Part shown: positions 1 to 7,948 of the stretch, piece after piece | How positions within the stretch are numbered: the stretch's first letter is position 1 | How the letters are laid out: each line of letters begins with the position of its first letter | Source of the DNA: RGIG7111 sp036839975 | GTDB taxonomy: Bacteria > Bacillota > Clostridia > Peptostreptococcales > Anaerovoracaceae | Length of the DNA stretch: 19,830 nucleotides | Direction: 5' to 3' | Assembly: GCA_036839975.1 (NCBI GenBank) | Contig: DAISVU010000022.1 | Location: 1-19,830 of the forward strand | The notes under the pieces: generated by a model | Told to the model about the DNA's origin: nothing | Databases searched by the model: none | The model's input: only the letters and a program-made list of their open reading frames with translations | Position numbers and translations under genes: made by a program

Positions 1-4
1 GGTC

Positions 5-57
5 TGCGCAAGGCCTATTACTAATACTATTATAAATATATATATATATATATATAA
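5..57. other. Origin unwinding-region-like tract (GC cluster, DnaA-trio-like triplets, AT-rich DUE)
   Basis: A GC-rich block at 5-14 is followed by CTATTACTAATACTATTA (15-32) and then an AT-rich stretch with a TA dinucleotide run to 57. Read on the complementary strand 3' to 5', bases 15-32 are GAT AAT GAT TAT GAT AAT, and five of the six triplets fit the DnaA-trio rule 3'-[G/A]A[T/A]-5'. In Bacillus subtilis the same order (DnaA boxes, GC cluster, trios, AT-rich region) lies between dnaA and dnaN, which is where this tract sits. No DnaA box is visible in the 81 bases present; boxes would be expected just left of position 1. Function is inferred from motif and position. Confidence 0.5.
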
Positions 58-81
58 CAAGACTCCGGAGGATCATAAAAA

Positions 82-1194
82 ATGAAATTTATATGCAGCA
101 GGCAAATTCTTACAAAAGCTTTAAACACAGTTTCAAAAGCTGTAACATTGAGAACGACCATTCCTATTTTAAAAGGTATACTTTTAGACTTGAATGAAGA
201 AGGAATCCTGACGCTGTCAGCCTCCGACATGGAAATAAGTATTGAAAAAAGAATAAAGGTAGAAGCCTGTCAAGCAGGTTCAATAGTAGTGGTTTCAAAA
301 CTTTTCAATGATATTATAAGAAAGCTTCCGGAAGGTGCCATAACAATAGAAAGAAAGGAAGACAATAAAGTATTTATAAAATCTGCCGGATCTGAATTCA
401 ATATAATAGGAATAGCTTCTGAAGAGTTTCCCAAGATCTTGGATATGGAAGATGAGACATACAGCATATCATTTTATAAAAATGATTTTACTGATATGAT
501 AAAGAAAACTTCGTTTGCTGCAAGTATAGATGAATCAAAAGGAGTGATTACCGGTGTTCTGACTGAACTTGAAGCAGAAAACATAAATATGGTTGCTTTG
601 GATGGATTCAGAATGTCGGTCGTGCATAAAAATATTAAAAATGCTGAAGAAAGAAAAATCATTATCAATTCAAAAATAATAAATGAAATCCGGAATATAA
701 TCGGAGATTCCAATACTGAAGAAGCTGTAAATATGCAGGTCGGCAAAAAGAAAGCCATAGTTGAATTTGATAATACGATGATTGTGATAAGACTTTTGGA
801 AGGAGATTTCATTAAATACAAAGACATAATACCGGAAAACAATCCGATAAAAGTGATAGTAAACAGATCTGAATTTCTGGAAAGCATAGAGAGAGCTTCT
901 CTTCTTGCAAAAGAAGGAAAAAACAATCTTATAAAGATCTCTGTTCAAAATAATCTGATGAAGATTACATCAAGGTCTGAAGAAGGGAATGTAAAGGAAG
1001 AGATAACAGTTGAAAAAGAGGGAGAAAATATAGAAATAGGATTTAATTCGCGCTATCTTATAGATGCTGTAAAGGTAATAGACGATGAGAGTATCAGTCT
1101 GGCATTCAATACGAGTACTTCTCCGTGTCTGATAACGCCTTTGGAAGGAAATGAATATGAATATCTTATACTTCCTGTAAGAATATCAAGATAA
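82..1194 (+). CDS. dnaN: DNA polymerase III subunit beta (sliding clamp)
   Basis: The 370-residue product has the usual clamp length and the three-domain arrangement (about 120 residues each). It starts MKFICSRQILTKAL and ends with the typical clamp C-terminus (EYEYLILPVRISR). The dimer forms a ring on DNA that tethers the replicative polymerase and recruits repair and mismatch proteins in the cytoplasm. The ATG is preceded by GGAGG at 67-71, ten bases upstream, which fixes the start. It is the first gene after the origin-like tract. No terminator separates it from the membrane-protein gene 46 bases downstream, so the two are probably co-transcribed. By eye, its codons are more AT-rich than those of the genes from gyrA rightward. 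Confidence 0.98.
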   Translation: MKFICSRQILTKALNTVSKAVTLRTTIPILKGILLDLNEEGILTLSASDMEISIEKRIKVEACQAGSIVVVSKLFNDIIRKLPEGAITIERKEDNKVFIKSAGSEFNIIGIASEEFPKILDMEDETYSISFYKNDFTDMIKKTSFAASIDESKGVITGVLTELEAENINMVALDGFRMSVVHKNIKNAEERKIIINSKIINEIRNIIGDSNTEEAVNMQVGKKKAIVEFDNTMIVIRLLEGDFIKYKDIIPENNPIKVIVNRSEFLESIERASLLAKEGKNNLIKISVQNNLMKITSRSEEGNVKEEITVEKEGENIEIGFNSRYLIDAVKVIDDESISLAFNTSTSPCLITPLEGNEYEYLILPVRISR

Positions 1195-1240
1195 AGTGAT
1201 GTAATGTTCTGGAAAAAGTAAAAGGAAAGAGAGAAATAGA

Positions 1241-1786
1241 ATGGAAAAAAATGATGAAATAAAAAGAAATGTACCGGAGCAACAGCATTGCAGCGTGCAG
1301 AACAACAGTCAGACAAATGATCAGAATCGGCAGAATACGGGTGCAGAACCACAACAGCCGTACACTCAGAACAGACCGTATCATGGTCAGCAGTACCAGC
1401 AGCAGATTTACCGCGGGGTGCAGCAGAATTATCAGCATTTTAACCGTACGGAATTTAATCAGAATAAAAATGCAGGAACTCAGGAATATATTGAAAATAA
1501 GAACAAGGGAACGACATCAATGGTGCTTGGGATAGTTTCTCTCGGCATTGTATTAATACCGTTCATCGGCTGGGTTGGAGGTATTGTTACAGGTATAATA
1601 GGAATGGTTCAGGGATTGAAAGCAAAAAAAGTACTGCGACCTGAGGACAGAGGAAAAGCAACAGCAGGTTTCGTGTGTTCTGTAGTTGCGTTGTCTATTG
1701 TAGTGCTCATATGGGTATTATTCTTTATAGGGCTTTTGGCGGGCAGCATGTTGAATAACAGTTTATCGCATTATTATAATTTTTAG
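1241..1786 (+). CDS. Gln/Asn-rich membrane protein, DUF4190-like
   Basis: The 181-residue protein has two parts. Residues 1-90 are hydrophilic and rich in Gln and Asn with Tyr, Pro and Gly, and look disordered. Residues 94-126 and 142-168 are hydrophobic, with a Gly-rich first segment (VLGIVSLGIVLIPFIGW) and a charged link (KAKKVLRPEDRGKA) between. This hairpin pattern, including the G-K-A-x-A-G-F entry to the second segment, resembles DUF4190 proteins, whose function is unknown. The long N-terminus is probably cytoplasmic, because the inter-helix link is basic but short. The ATG follows a purine-rich site (AGGAAAGAGAG, 1223-1233). It occupies the place between dnaN and recF where many Bacillota carry a small S4-domain RNA-binding protein (yaaA type); no such gene is seen here. 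A strong terminator follows. Confidence 0.72.
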   Translation: MEKNDEIKRNVPEQQHCSVQNNSQTNDQNRQNTGAEPQQPYTQNRPYHGQQYQQQIYRGVQQNYQHFNRTEFNQNKNAGTQEYIENKNKGTTSMVLGIVSLGIVLIPFIGWVGGIVTGIIGMVQGLKAKKVLRPEDRGKATAGFVCSVVALSIVVLIWVLFFIGLLAGSMLNNSLSHYYNF

Positions 1787-1797
1787 TTAAAAAAAAC

Positions 1798-1828
1798 GCC
1801 GGCCCGGTATTTTCCGGGCCGGTATTTT
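1798..1828 (+). terminator. Rho-independent terminator after the dnaN unit
   Basis: GCCGGCCCGG (1798-1807) pairs with CCGGGCCGGT (1814-1823) through ten pairs, the outermost a G-U, around a TATTTT loop, and TATTTT follows. An A run at 1789-1796 on the other side could let it act on the minus strand too. It separates the dnaN/membrane-protein transcript from recF. Confidence 0.85.
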
Positions 1829-1887
1829 AATAATGTAATGTACAGCCGGCCGCGGTTGAAATTAACTGACGGATCAGGGAGAGAAAC

Positions 1888-2988
1888 TTGTATATAAAGA
1901 ATGCGGAACTTAAAAATTTCAGAAATTATGAAGATCTTAAGCTGAGATTCCACCAGAAAGTAAATATAATAACGGGCGAAAATGCACAGGGGAAAACAAA
2001 TCTTCTTGAAGCCATATACATTTCCTCGTTAAGCAGATCGTTCAGGACAAACAGAGATTCTGAAATGATAAGGTTCGGATCCGGATTTTGTCGTGTAAAA
2101 ATAATTGCAGAAAAAGACAGTGAAGAGCTTCCTGTGGAGATAATAATTAAAAAAGAAGGGAAAAAAATAAAAGTCGGCGATGTAAAGATAAGAAAGATAT
2201 CGGAACTTCTTGAAAATATTCTGACCGTTATATTTTCTCCCGAAGATCTTAAAATCGTAAAAGAAGAACCGGAAAAGAGAAGACGGTTTATGGACCGCGA
2301 GCTTTGTCAGCTCAAGCCCGCTTATTTAAACAGACTTACAGATTATAAAAAAACGCTTAAGCAGAGAAACGCTTATCTGAAAGAATCTGAGACAGACAGT
2401 AGGGTACTCGAAATATGGAATGAGCAGCTGGCAGAGACAGGAGCATTTATAATGCAAGAACGTGCGGCGTTTATAGAAAAGATACAGAAGATAAGCGCTG
2501 TGATACATTCAAAGATAACGAACGGGAAAGAAGAATTCAAAATAAGCTATGAGCCTAATATAGACAGAGTATCTGTGGACATGCAGTCAGAAGTGTTTTT
2601 AAGAACTCTTATTGTCAGCAGAGAAAGAGATCGTAAAAAACGCACGACGACTCGCGGTCCGCACAGAGATGATTTTAAAATAGAGGTAAACGGAGTCGAT
2701 ATGCGTCATTTCGGATCTCAGGGACAGCAGCGGACAGCGGCACTGTCGCTGAAACTTGCTGAACTTAGACTCATAAAAGAGGAAACGGGAGAGGATGCCA
2801 TACTTCTGCTTGATGATGTAATGTCTGAACTGGATATGAAAAGACAGAGTTTTCTTATAGAAATACTAAGTGATGTACAGCTCTTTATAACAACAGCGGA
2901 AATATCTCCCGGATTGCTCACATCGCTGCCGTCGGGAAGTATATATCACGTGGAGAACGGAACAGTGGAAGAAAAAGACAATTTATAA
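1888..2988 (+). CDS. recF: DNA replication and repair protein RecF
   Basis: The 366-residue protein is an SMC-like ATPase. The Walker A motif GENAQGKT is at residues 30-37, the ABC signature GSQGQQRT at about 276-283, and the Walker B run ILLLDDVMSELD at about 305-316. The N-terminus (YIKNAELKNFRNYEDL) is characteristic of RecF. It binds gapped DNA and helps RecO/RecR load RecA at stalled forks. The start is TTG at 1888, chosen because AGGGAGAG (1876-1883) lies just upstream and the protein begins exactly where RecF proteins do. A terminator lies before it and another after it, so recF seems to form its own short transcript. No -10/-35 pair is convincing in the 59 bases between the upstream terminator and the start. 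Confidence 0.97.
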   Translation: MYIKNAELKNFRNYEDLKLRFHQKVNIITGENAQGKTNLLEAIYISSLSRSFRTNRDSEMIRFGSGFCRVKIIAEKDSEELPVEIIIKKEGKKIKVGDVKIRKISELLENILTVIFSPEDLKIVKEEPEKRRRFMDRELCQLKPAYLNRLTDYKKTLKQRNAYLKESETDSRVLEIWNEQLAETGAFIMQERAAFIEKIQKISAVIHSKITNGKEEFKISYEPNIDRVSVDMQSEVFLRTLIVSRERDRKKRTTTRGPHRDDFKIEVNGVDMRHFGSQGQQRTAALSLKLAELRLIKEETGEDAILLLDDVMSELDMKRQSFLIEILSDVQLFITTAEISPGLLTSLPSGSIYHVENGTVEEKDNL

Positions 2989-3078
2989 TGGCTAAACCCT
3001 CATGAAAATCACAGCCTACAGTTGAAAAAAATGCTGTTTTCAGCGAAGATAAAAGAAAAAAGAATAAATATGTCCATA

Positions 3079-3110
3079 ACGGCACTTTTTCTTGTAAAAA
3101 GTGCCGTTTT
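3079..3110 (+). terminator. Rho-independent terminator after recF
   Basis: ACGGCACTTTTT (3079-3090) and AAAAAGTGCCGT (3096-3107) are perfect reverse complements, giving a 12-bp stem around a CTTGT loop, with TTTT running from the end of the stem (3107-3110). It implies that gyrB is transcribed from its own promoter further right. Confidence 0.9.
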
Positions 3111-3135
3111 ATATTACAATATACAGGGTTGTTAT

Positions 3136-3200
3136 TATGCTGTTTCTATTTGCAGCGATAGAGTTCAGGGTGAAGCCTGATAAATGAGAAACAGAGCATA
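3136..3200 (+). promoter_or_regulatory. Structured element in the gyrB leader
   Basis: Bases 3136-3152 can pair with 3181-3200. The core is TATGCTGTTTCT against AGAAACAGaGCATA with one bulged A (3195), and the helix continues past a bulged G (3186) as ATTTG against TAAAT. The enclosed loop holds a second hairpin, TCAGG (3165-3169) with CCTGA (3176-3180). No T run follows, so it does not look like a terminator. It lies 79 bases before the gyrB start, after the recF terminator. It could be a leader RNA fold or a DNA operator; neither is shown by the sequence. Confidence 0.4.
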
Positions 3201-3278
3201 TATGAAATCATTATCATGCCGACTTCCACATGTGTACTATAAAAAAATAAAAAGGAATGTAAAGAGGTGACATAATAT

Positions 3279-5219
3279 ATGGCAACAGATAAAAATATGC
3301 AGCATTATGATGCTGAACGGATACAGGTCCTGGAAGGATTGGAACCGGTCAGGAAAAGGCCGGGCATGTATATTGGAAGCACCGGTGAAAAAGGACTCCA
3401 TCATCTTGTATATGAGATTGTCGACAACAGTGTGGATGAAGCTCTTGCGGGGTTTTGCAGCACCATCACGGTAACGATTCAGAAAGATAATTCTATAAAG
3501 GTGGAAGATGACGGCAGAGGGATGCCTGTAGATATGCATCCAAAAGAAAAAAAACCGGCGGTTGAAGTTATACACACAGTGCTACATGCGGGCGGAAAAT
3601 TCGATAATTCGACGTATAAAGTGTCAGGAGGTCTGCATGGCGTAGGAGCATCTGTTGTAAATGCACTGTCTACACGTATGGAGATAGAAGTCAAGCGTGA
3701 CGGAAAACTTTATTCGATAGCATTTGCAAAAGGTGAAACCGTGCAGCCGCTTAAAGAACTCGGCAGAACACGCGGAACGGGATCAAAAACGATCTTCTGG
3801 CCGGATCCTGAGATTTTTGAAGAAATAGAATTTGACTATTCAACTTTGCAGTATAGACTGCGTGAAATGGCTTTCCTGAATAAAGGGATAAAAATCATTA
3901 TTTCGGATGAAAGACCGCTGCAGAAGAAAAGAGAAGAATTTCACTACGAAGGCGGTATAAAGGAATTTGTTCAGTATCAAAATCAGAACAAGGAACCGAT
4001 ACACAAAGACATAGTATATTTTGAAGCTGAAGGCAAAGACAGATCCGGCAGGGGAAAGATGGAAGTTGAGGTAGCGTTTCAATATACCGACAGGTACAGT
4101 GAAATGATTTTTTCTTATGCCAATAACATAAATACTACAGACGGCGGATACCATCTTGTGGGATTCAAGACGGCTATGACAAGAGTATTTAACGATTATG
4201 CCAGAAAGAACGGACTTTTAAAGGAAAACGATGAAGCACTCACAGGTGAAGACGTAAGAGAAGGCATAACGGCGATAATTTCCGTAAAGCTTTCCAGTCC
4301 GCAGTTTGAAGGGCAGACTAAAGCAAAGCTCGGAAACAGTGAGATGAGGGGATTTGTTGAATCCAGTACAAATGAATATGTTACGTACTTTTTACAGGAA
4401 AATCCTGCTCAGGCCAAGACGATAATAAGAAAATGCATAGATGCAGCCCGTGCCAGAAATGCTGCGAAGAAGGCAAGAGAAACGGTAAGAAAAAACAGCA
4501 TGCTGGAGGGGATGTCTCTTCCGGGAAAGCTCGCAGACTGTTCTGAAAAGTATGCATCACTTTCCGAGATATTTTTGGTCGAAGGGGATTCTGCAGGCGG
4601 TTCTGCGAAACAGGGTAGAGACAGAAAGCGTCAGGCTGTACTGCCGCTTCGAGGAAAGATATTAAATGTTGAGAAAGCAAGACTTGACAGGATACTGTCA
4701 TCAGATGAGATCAAAAATATGATCACTGCATTCGGCTGCGGCATAGGCGAAGAATTCGATATAGAAAAGCTGAGGTATCACAAGATCATCATAATGACGG
4801 ATGCAGATGTTGACGGGGCACATATAAGGACATTGCTTTTGACATTCTTCTATAGATATATGACGCCGCTCATAGAACGCGGATACGTATATGCGGCACA
4901 GCCTCCTCTGTTCAGGACAAGAAAAGGCAGGGAGGAATATTATACGTATTCGGATCGGGAACAGGAAAAACTTATGAAGATTCTCGAAAAAAAATCCGGA
5001 AAAGCGGAGATACAAAGATATAAAGGTCTTGGTGAAATGAGTTTCCAGCAGCTCTGGGAAACTACTATGGACTATGAAAAAAGGACACTAATTCAGATCA
5101 CTCTTGAGGATACAGCTGCGGCGGATGCTATTTTCACAACACTTATGGGCGATAAAGTGCCGCCGAGAAAACAATTTATAGAAGAAAATGCAAAGTACGT
5201 AAAGAATCTTGATATTTAA
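3279..5219 (+). CDS. gyrB: DNA gyrase subunit B
   Basis: The 646-residue ATPase subunit of type IIA topoisomerase works with GyrA to introduce negative supercoils. The GHKL ATPase part carries EIVDNSVDEAL (Asn about residue 50) and the G-rich loop SGGLHGVGASVVNA. The Toprim part has EGDSAGGSAKQGRDR from about residue 434 and the metal-binding MTDADVDGAHI from about residue 506. The C-terminal RYKGLGEMS and PPRKQFIEENA motifs are intact. The length fits the short Gram-positive GyrB form without the proteobacterial insert. AGAGGTGA (3263-3270) lies nine bases before the ATG. Residues around EGDSAGG and PLRGKILNVEKA, linked to quinolone and coumarin resistance elsewhere, look wild type. gyrA begins 18 bases after its stop, in one operon. 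Confidence 0.98.
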   Translation: MATDKNMQHYDAERIQVLEGLEPVRKRPGMYIGSTGEKGLHHLVYEIVDNSVDEALAGFCSTITVTIQKDNSIKVEDDGRGMPVDMHPKEKKPAVEVIHTVLHAGGKFDNSTYKVSGGLHGVGASVVNALSTRMEIEVKRDGKLYSIAFAKGETVQPLKELGRTRGTGSKTIFWPDPEIFEEIEFDYSTLQYRLREMAFLNKGIKIIISDERPLQKKREEFHYEGGIKEFVQYQNQNKEPIHKDIVYFEAEGKDRSGRGKMEVEVAFQYTDRYSEMIFSYANNINTTDGGYHLVGFKTAMTRVFNDYARKNGLLKENDEALTGEDVREGITAIISVKLSSPQFEGQTKAKLGNSEMRGFVESSTNEYVTYFLQENPAQAKTIIRKCIDAARARNAAKKARETVRKNSMLEGMSLPGKLADCSEKYASLSEIFLVEGDSAGGSAKQGRDRKRQAVLPLRGKILNVEKARLDRILSSDEIKNMITAFGCGIGEEFDIEKLRYHKIIIMTDADVDGAHIRTLLLTFFYRYMTPLIERGYVYAAQPPLFRTRKGREEYYTYSDREQEKLMKILEKKSGKAEIQRYKGLGEMSFQQLWETTMDYEKRTLIQITLEDTAAADAIFTTLMGDKVPPRKQFIEENAKYVKNLDI

Positions 5220-5237
5220 AGGGAGAAAGATATTTAA

Positions 5238-7784
5238 ATGGCAAATTTGGTTGAGGATCAGAAATTGATCCGACATGAGATACACAATGAAATGAAAAAC
5301 TCCTATATAGATTACGCGATGAGTGTAATCGTAGGCAGGGCGCTTCCCGATGTAAGAGACGGGCTTAAGCCAGTACACAGGAGGATACTTTACGGAATGG
5401 GCACAATGGGTGTCACACCGGACAAACCATATAAAAAATCCGCGCGTATAGTCGGTGATGTTATGGGTAAGTATCACCCGCACGGCGACAGTTCGATATA
5501 TGATGCAATGGTAAGGCTGGCGCAGGACTTTTCAACAAGATACCTTCTGGTTGACGGTCACGGCAACTTCGGCTCAGTCGATGGAGACGGCGCGGCAGCT
5601 ATGCGTTATACGGAAGCGAGGATGACTCCGTTCGCGCTTGAAATGCTCAGAGATATCAACAAAAATACTGTTGATTTCATGCCGAATTTTGATGAGGAGG
5701 AAAAGGAGCCGACAGTGCTTCCGAGCCGTATACCCAACATTCTCATAAACGGCTCAAACGGTATAGCAGTAGGCATGGCGACGTCCATTCCTCCACACAA
5801 CCTGTCTGAAACGATGAATGCATGTGTAAAGCTTATAGACGATGAAGAGACGACGATTGAAGACCTTATAAAGATTGTAAAGGGACCGGATTTTCCTACA
5901 GGCGCGATCATAATGGGGAAGAAAGCAATACACGATGCGTACAGGACCGGTCAGGGGAAAGTCATTGTAAGAGCGAAGACTGAAATAGAGGAAACAAAGA
6001 AAGGCAGAAACCGGATAATAGTAACAGAGATACCGTTTCAGGTAAATAAAGCGAGGTTGATCGAAAAGATCGCACAGCTTGTCAGAGATAAAAAGATCGA
6101 AGGAGTATCCGGGATAAGAGACGAATCGAACCGTGAAGGAATGAGGATAGTCATCGAACTTAAGCGCGATGCGAATCCTCAGGTGACGCTTAACAAGCTT
6201 TTCAAGCATTCACAGCTCCAGGAAAGCTTTTCTATAATAATGCTTGCGCTGGTAAACGGCGAGCCGAAGATACTGAATCTTTACGATATGCTTACGGAAT
6301 ATCTTAAGCACCAGAAGGAAGTCGTGAAAAGGAGAACACAGTTCGATCTCGATAAGGCTGAAGCGAGGGCGCATATTCTGGAAGGATTGCGGATCGCGCT
6401 CGACAACATTGACGCGGTGATAAAAACAATCCGTAAAGCCTATGATGACGCGAAGCAGCAGCTTATGAAAAATTTCAATCTGTCAGAGATACAGGCTCAG
6501 GCCATACTTGATATGCGGCTTGCGCGACTGCAGGGGCTTGAAAGAGAAAAAATAGAAGACGAATATGCACAACTCCGCAAAATGATAGCTTACTATAAAG
6601 AACTTCTCGCTGATGAGAAAAAGCTCATGAATGTAGTAAAAGAAGAGATGCTCGCTATCAAGAACAAATGGAAAGACAGGAGGAGAACGAGCATCCGGGC
6701 AGCTGTAGATGAATTTGATGAAGCGGATCTGATCGAAGAAGAAAAGGTGGCTGTAACACTTACACACCTCGGATATCTTAAGAGGATCCCAGCTGACACA
6801 TATAAGACACAGCGGCGGGGAGGCAAAGGCATTACAGGTCTGACCACGAGAGACAACGATTTCGTAAAGGATCTTATAATGACCAGTACGCATGACTATC
6901 TGATGTTTTTCACAAACTTCGGAAAAGTATATAAGATGAAAGCGTATGAAATACCTGAGGCGACCAGAACTGCAAAAGGGCTTCCTGCGGTCAATTTCCT
7001 CAGCCTTATGCAACGGGAAAAAATAAATGCGATAATTCCGCTTAAGGAATTTGCCGATGATAGATTTCTTATAGGCGTTACAAAGCATGGGACCATCAAA
7101 AAAACGGCGCTTTCAAGTTTCGATACAAACAGAAAGGGCGGGCTGATTGCGCTTACATTAAAAGATGGCGATGAACTTGTGGGGATCAAACAGACAACGG
7201 GAAGTGACAATGTTATAATAGTCACCAGGCAGGGCAAGTGCATCTGTTTTTCCGAACACGATGTAAGGCCTATGGGCAGGATCGCAGGCGGTGTACGCGC
7301 CATTAAACTTGAAGAAGGCGATGAAGTAGTTTCAATGGAACTTGTGCAGCCTCATGAAGAGCTTATGGTAGCCACACAGAAGGGCTACGGGAAAAGGACT
7401 CCAGTAAGTGAATACAAGGTACAGACCAGAGGCGGCAAGGGACTGCTTACATATGATAAAAGCAAGTTCAAAAAGACCGGTGAGCTGATAGGCGCAATGG
7501 TTGTTACCGATGAAGATGAGATGCTGCTGATCAATTCAGACGGTATAATAATAAGGATAAAGGCGAGGGATGTGTCCAAACTCGGCAGAGCAACACAGGG
7601 TGTAAAGATTATGCGCGTCAGCAAAAATGAAAATATCATTGCCATGGCAAAGGTAATAAATGAAAAGGATATCACCGGATACACAAAGGGCAGCAAAGGC
7701 AAAAAGACAACTGATACGGACACTTCTGATAGCGATGGTGACGGAGATAATTATGGCGGTCAGATTAAAATGGATACCGAATAA
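5238..7784 (+). CDS. gyrA: DNA gyrase subunit A
   Basis: The 848-residue DNA cleavage and rejoining subunit has its catalytic Tyr at residue 124 in AAMRYTEARM. The quinolone-determining region reads KYHPHGDSSIYDAM, with Ser85 and Asp89 at the positions of E. coli Ser83 and Asp87, so no common resistance substitution is present. The GyrA box QRRGGKG at 525-531 marks this as gyrase rather than topoisomerase IV and opens the C-terminal DNA-wrapping beta-pinwheel. The tail from about residue 825 is rich in Asp, Thr, Ser and Gly, a regulatory feature in some gyrases. GGGAG at 5221-5225 precedes the ATG by 12 bases, a slightly long spacing, and gyrB translation ends 18 bases upstream. Confidence 0.98.
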   Translation: MANLVEDQKLIRHEIHNEMKNSYIDYAMSVIVGRALPDVRDGLKPVHRRILYGMGTMGVTPDKPYKKSARIVGDVMGKYHPHGDSSIYDAMVRLAQDFSTRYLLVDGHGNFGSVDGDGAAAMRYTEARMTPFALEMLRDINKNTVDFMPNFDEEEKEPTVLPSRIPNILINGSNGIAVGMATSIPPHNLSETMNACVKLIDDEETTIEDLIKIVKGPDFPTGAIIMGKKAIHDAYRTGQGKVIVRAKTEIEETKKGRNRIIVTEIPFQVNKARLIEKIAQLVRDKKIEGVSGIRDESNREGMRIVIELKRDANPQVTLNKLFKHSQLQESFSIIMLALVNGEPKILNLYDMLTEYLKHQKEVVKRRTQFDLDKAEARAHILEGLRIALDNIDAVIKTIRKAYDDAKQQLMKNFNLSEIQAQAILDMRLARLQGLEREKIEDEYAQLRKMIAYYKELLADEKKLMNVVKEEMLAIKNKWKDRRRTSIRAAVDEFDEADLIEEEKVAVTLTHLGYLKRIPADTYKTQRRGGKGITGLTTRDNDFVKDLIMTSTHDYLMFFTNFGKVYKMKAYEIPEATRTAKGLPAVNFLSLMQREKINAIIPLKEFADDRFLIGVTKHGTIKKTALSSFDTNRKGGLIALTLKDGDELVGIKQTTGSDNVIIVTRQGKCICFSEHDVRPMGRIAGGVRAIKLEEGDEVVSMELVQPHEELMVATQKGYGKRTPVSEYKVQTRGGKGLLTYDKSKFKKTGELIGAMVVTDEDEMLLINSDGIIIRIKARDVSKLGRATQGVKIMRVSKNENIIAMAKVINEKDITGYTKGSKGKKTTDTDTSDSDGDGDNYGGQIKMDTE

Positions 7785-7813
7785 ACTGCAGAGATCGGAA
7801 TGATTGATATTTT

Positions 7814-7840
7814 GGGCTGCTTTTAAAAGCAGCCCGGTGT
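7814..7840 (+). terminator. Perfect palindrome after gyrA, possible weak terminator
   Basis: GGGCTGCTTTTAAAAGCAGCCC (7814-7835, described as two 11-base arms: GGGCTGCTTTT and AAAAGCAGCCC) is a perfect inverted repeat. It gives at least a 7-bp GC-rich stem with an AT loop. Only a mixed GT tract follows instead of a T run, so termination may be partial, allowing some read-through into the anti-sigma gene. Confidence 0.5.
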
Positions 7841-7863
7841 GTCTGTATGTAAAAAATTATTAA

Positions 7864-7947
7864 GTAAGCCCGGAACTGAAGCCGTTGCAGACCCGATGCT
7901 TCGAAAATGTAGAAACTGCAAAAGAGTTATGGAAAAGGAGACCGTAA
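7864..7947 (+). pseudogene. Possible 3' remnant of an anti-anti-sigma (STAS) gene
   Basis: After an in-frame TAA at 7861-7863 the frame is open for 27 codons and ends with TAA at 7945-7947, one base before the ATG of the anti-sigma gene. The last residues read CFENVETAKELWKRRP, a tail reminiscent of the final helix of STAS-domain proteins. The anti-sigma ribosome binding site AAAGGAG lies inside this frame, as is common in coupled rsbV-rsbW pairs. There is no plausible start or STAS core (no DSSG motif) in the available space. The frame may equally be open by chance; this is a positional inference. Confidence 0.25.
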
Positions 7948-7948
7948 G

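Noticed and set aside
474..926. 150-codon open frame antisense to dnaN
   Set aside because: It lies wholly inside dnaN, has no supporting ribosome site and its product is a composition-driven hydrophobic shadow of the real gene.
5466..5520. Quinolone-resistance changes in gyrA
   Set aside because: The Ser and Asp at the key positions (85 and 89 here) are the susceptible-type residues.
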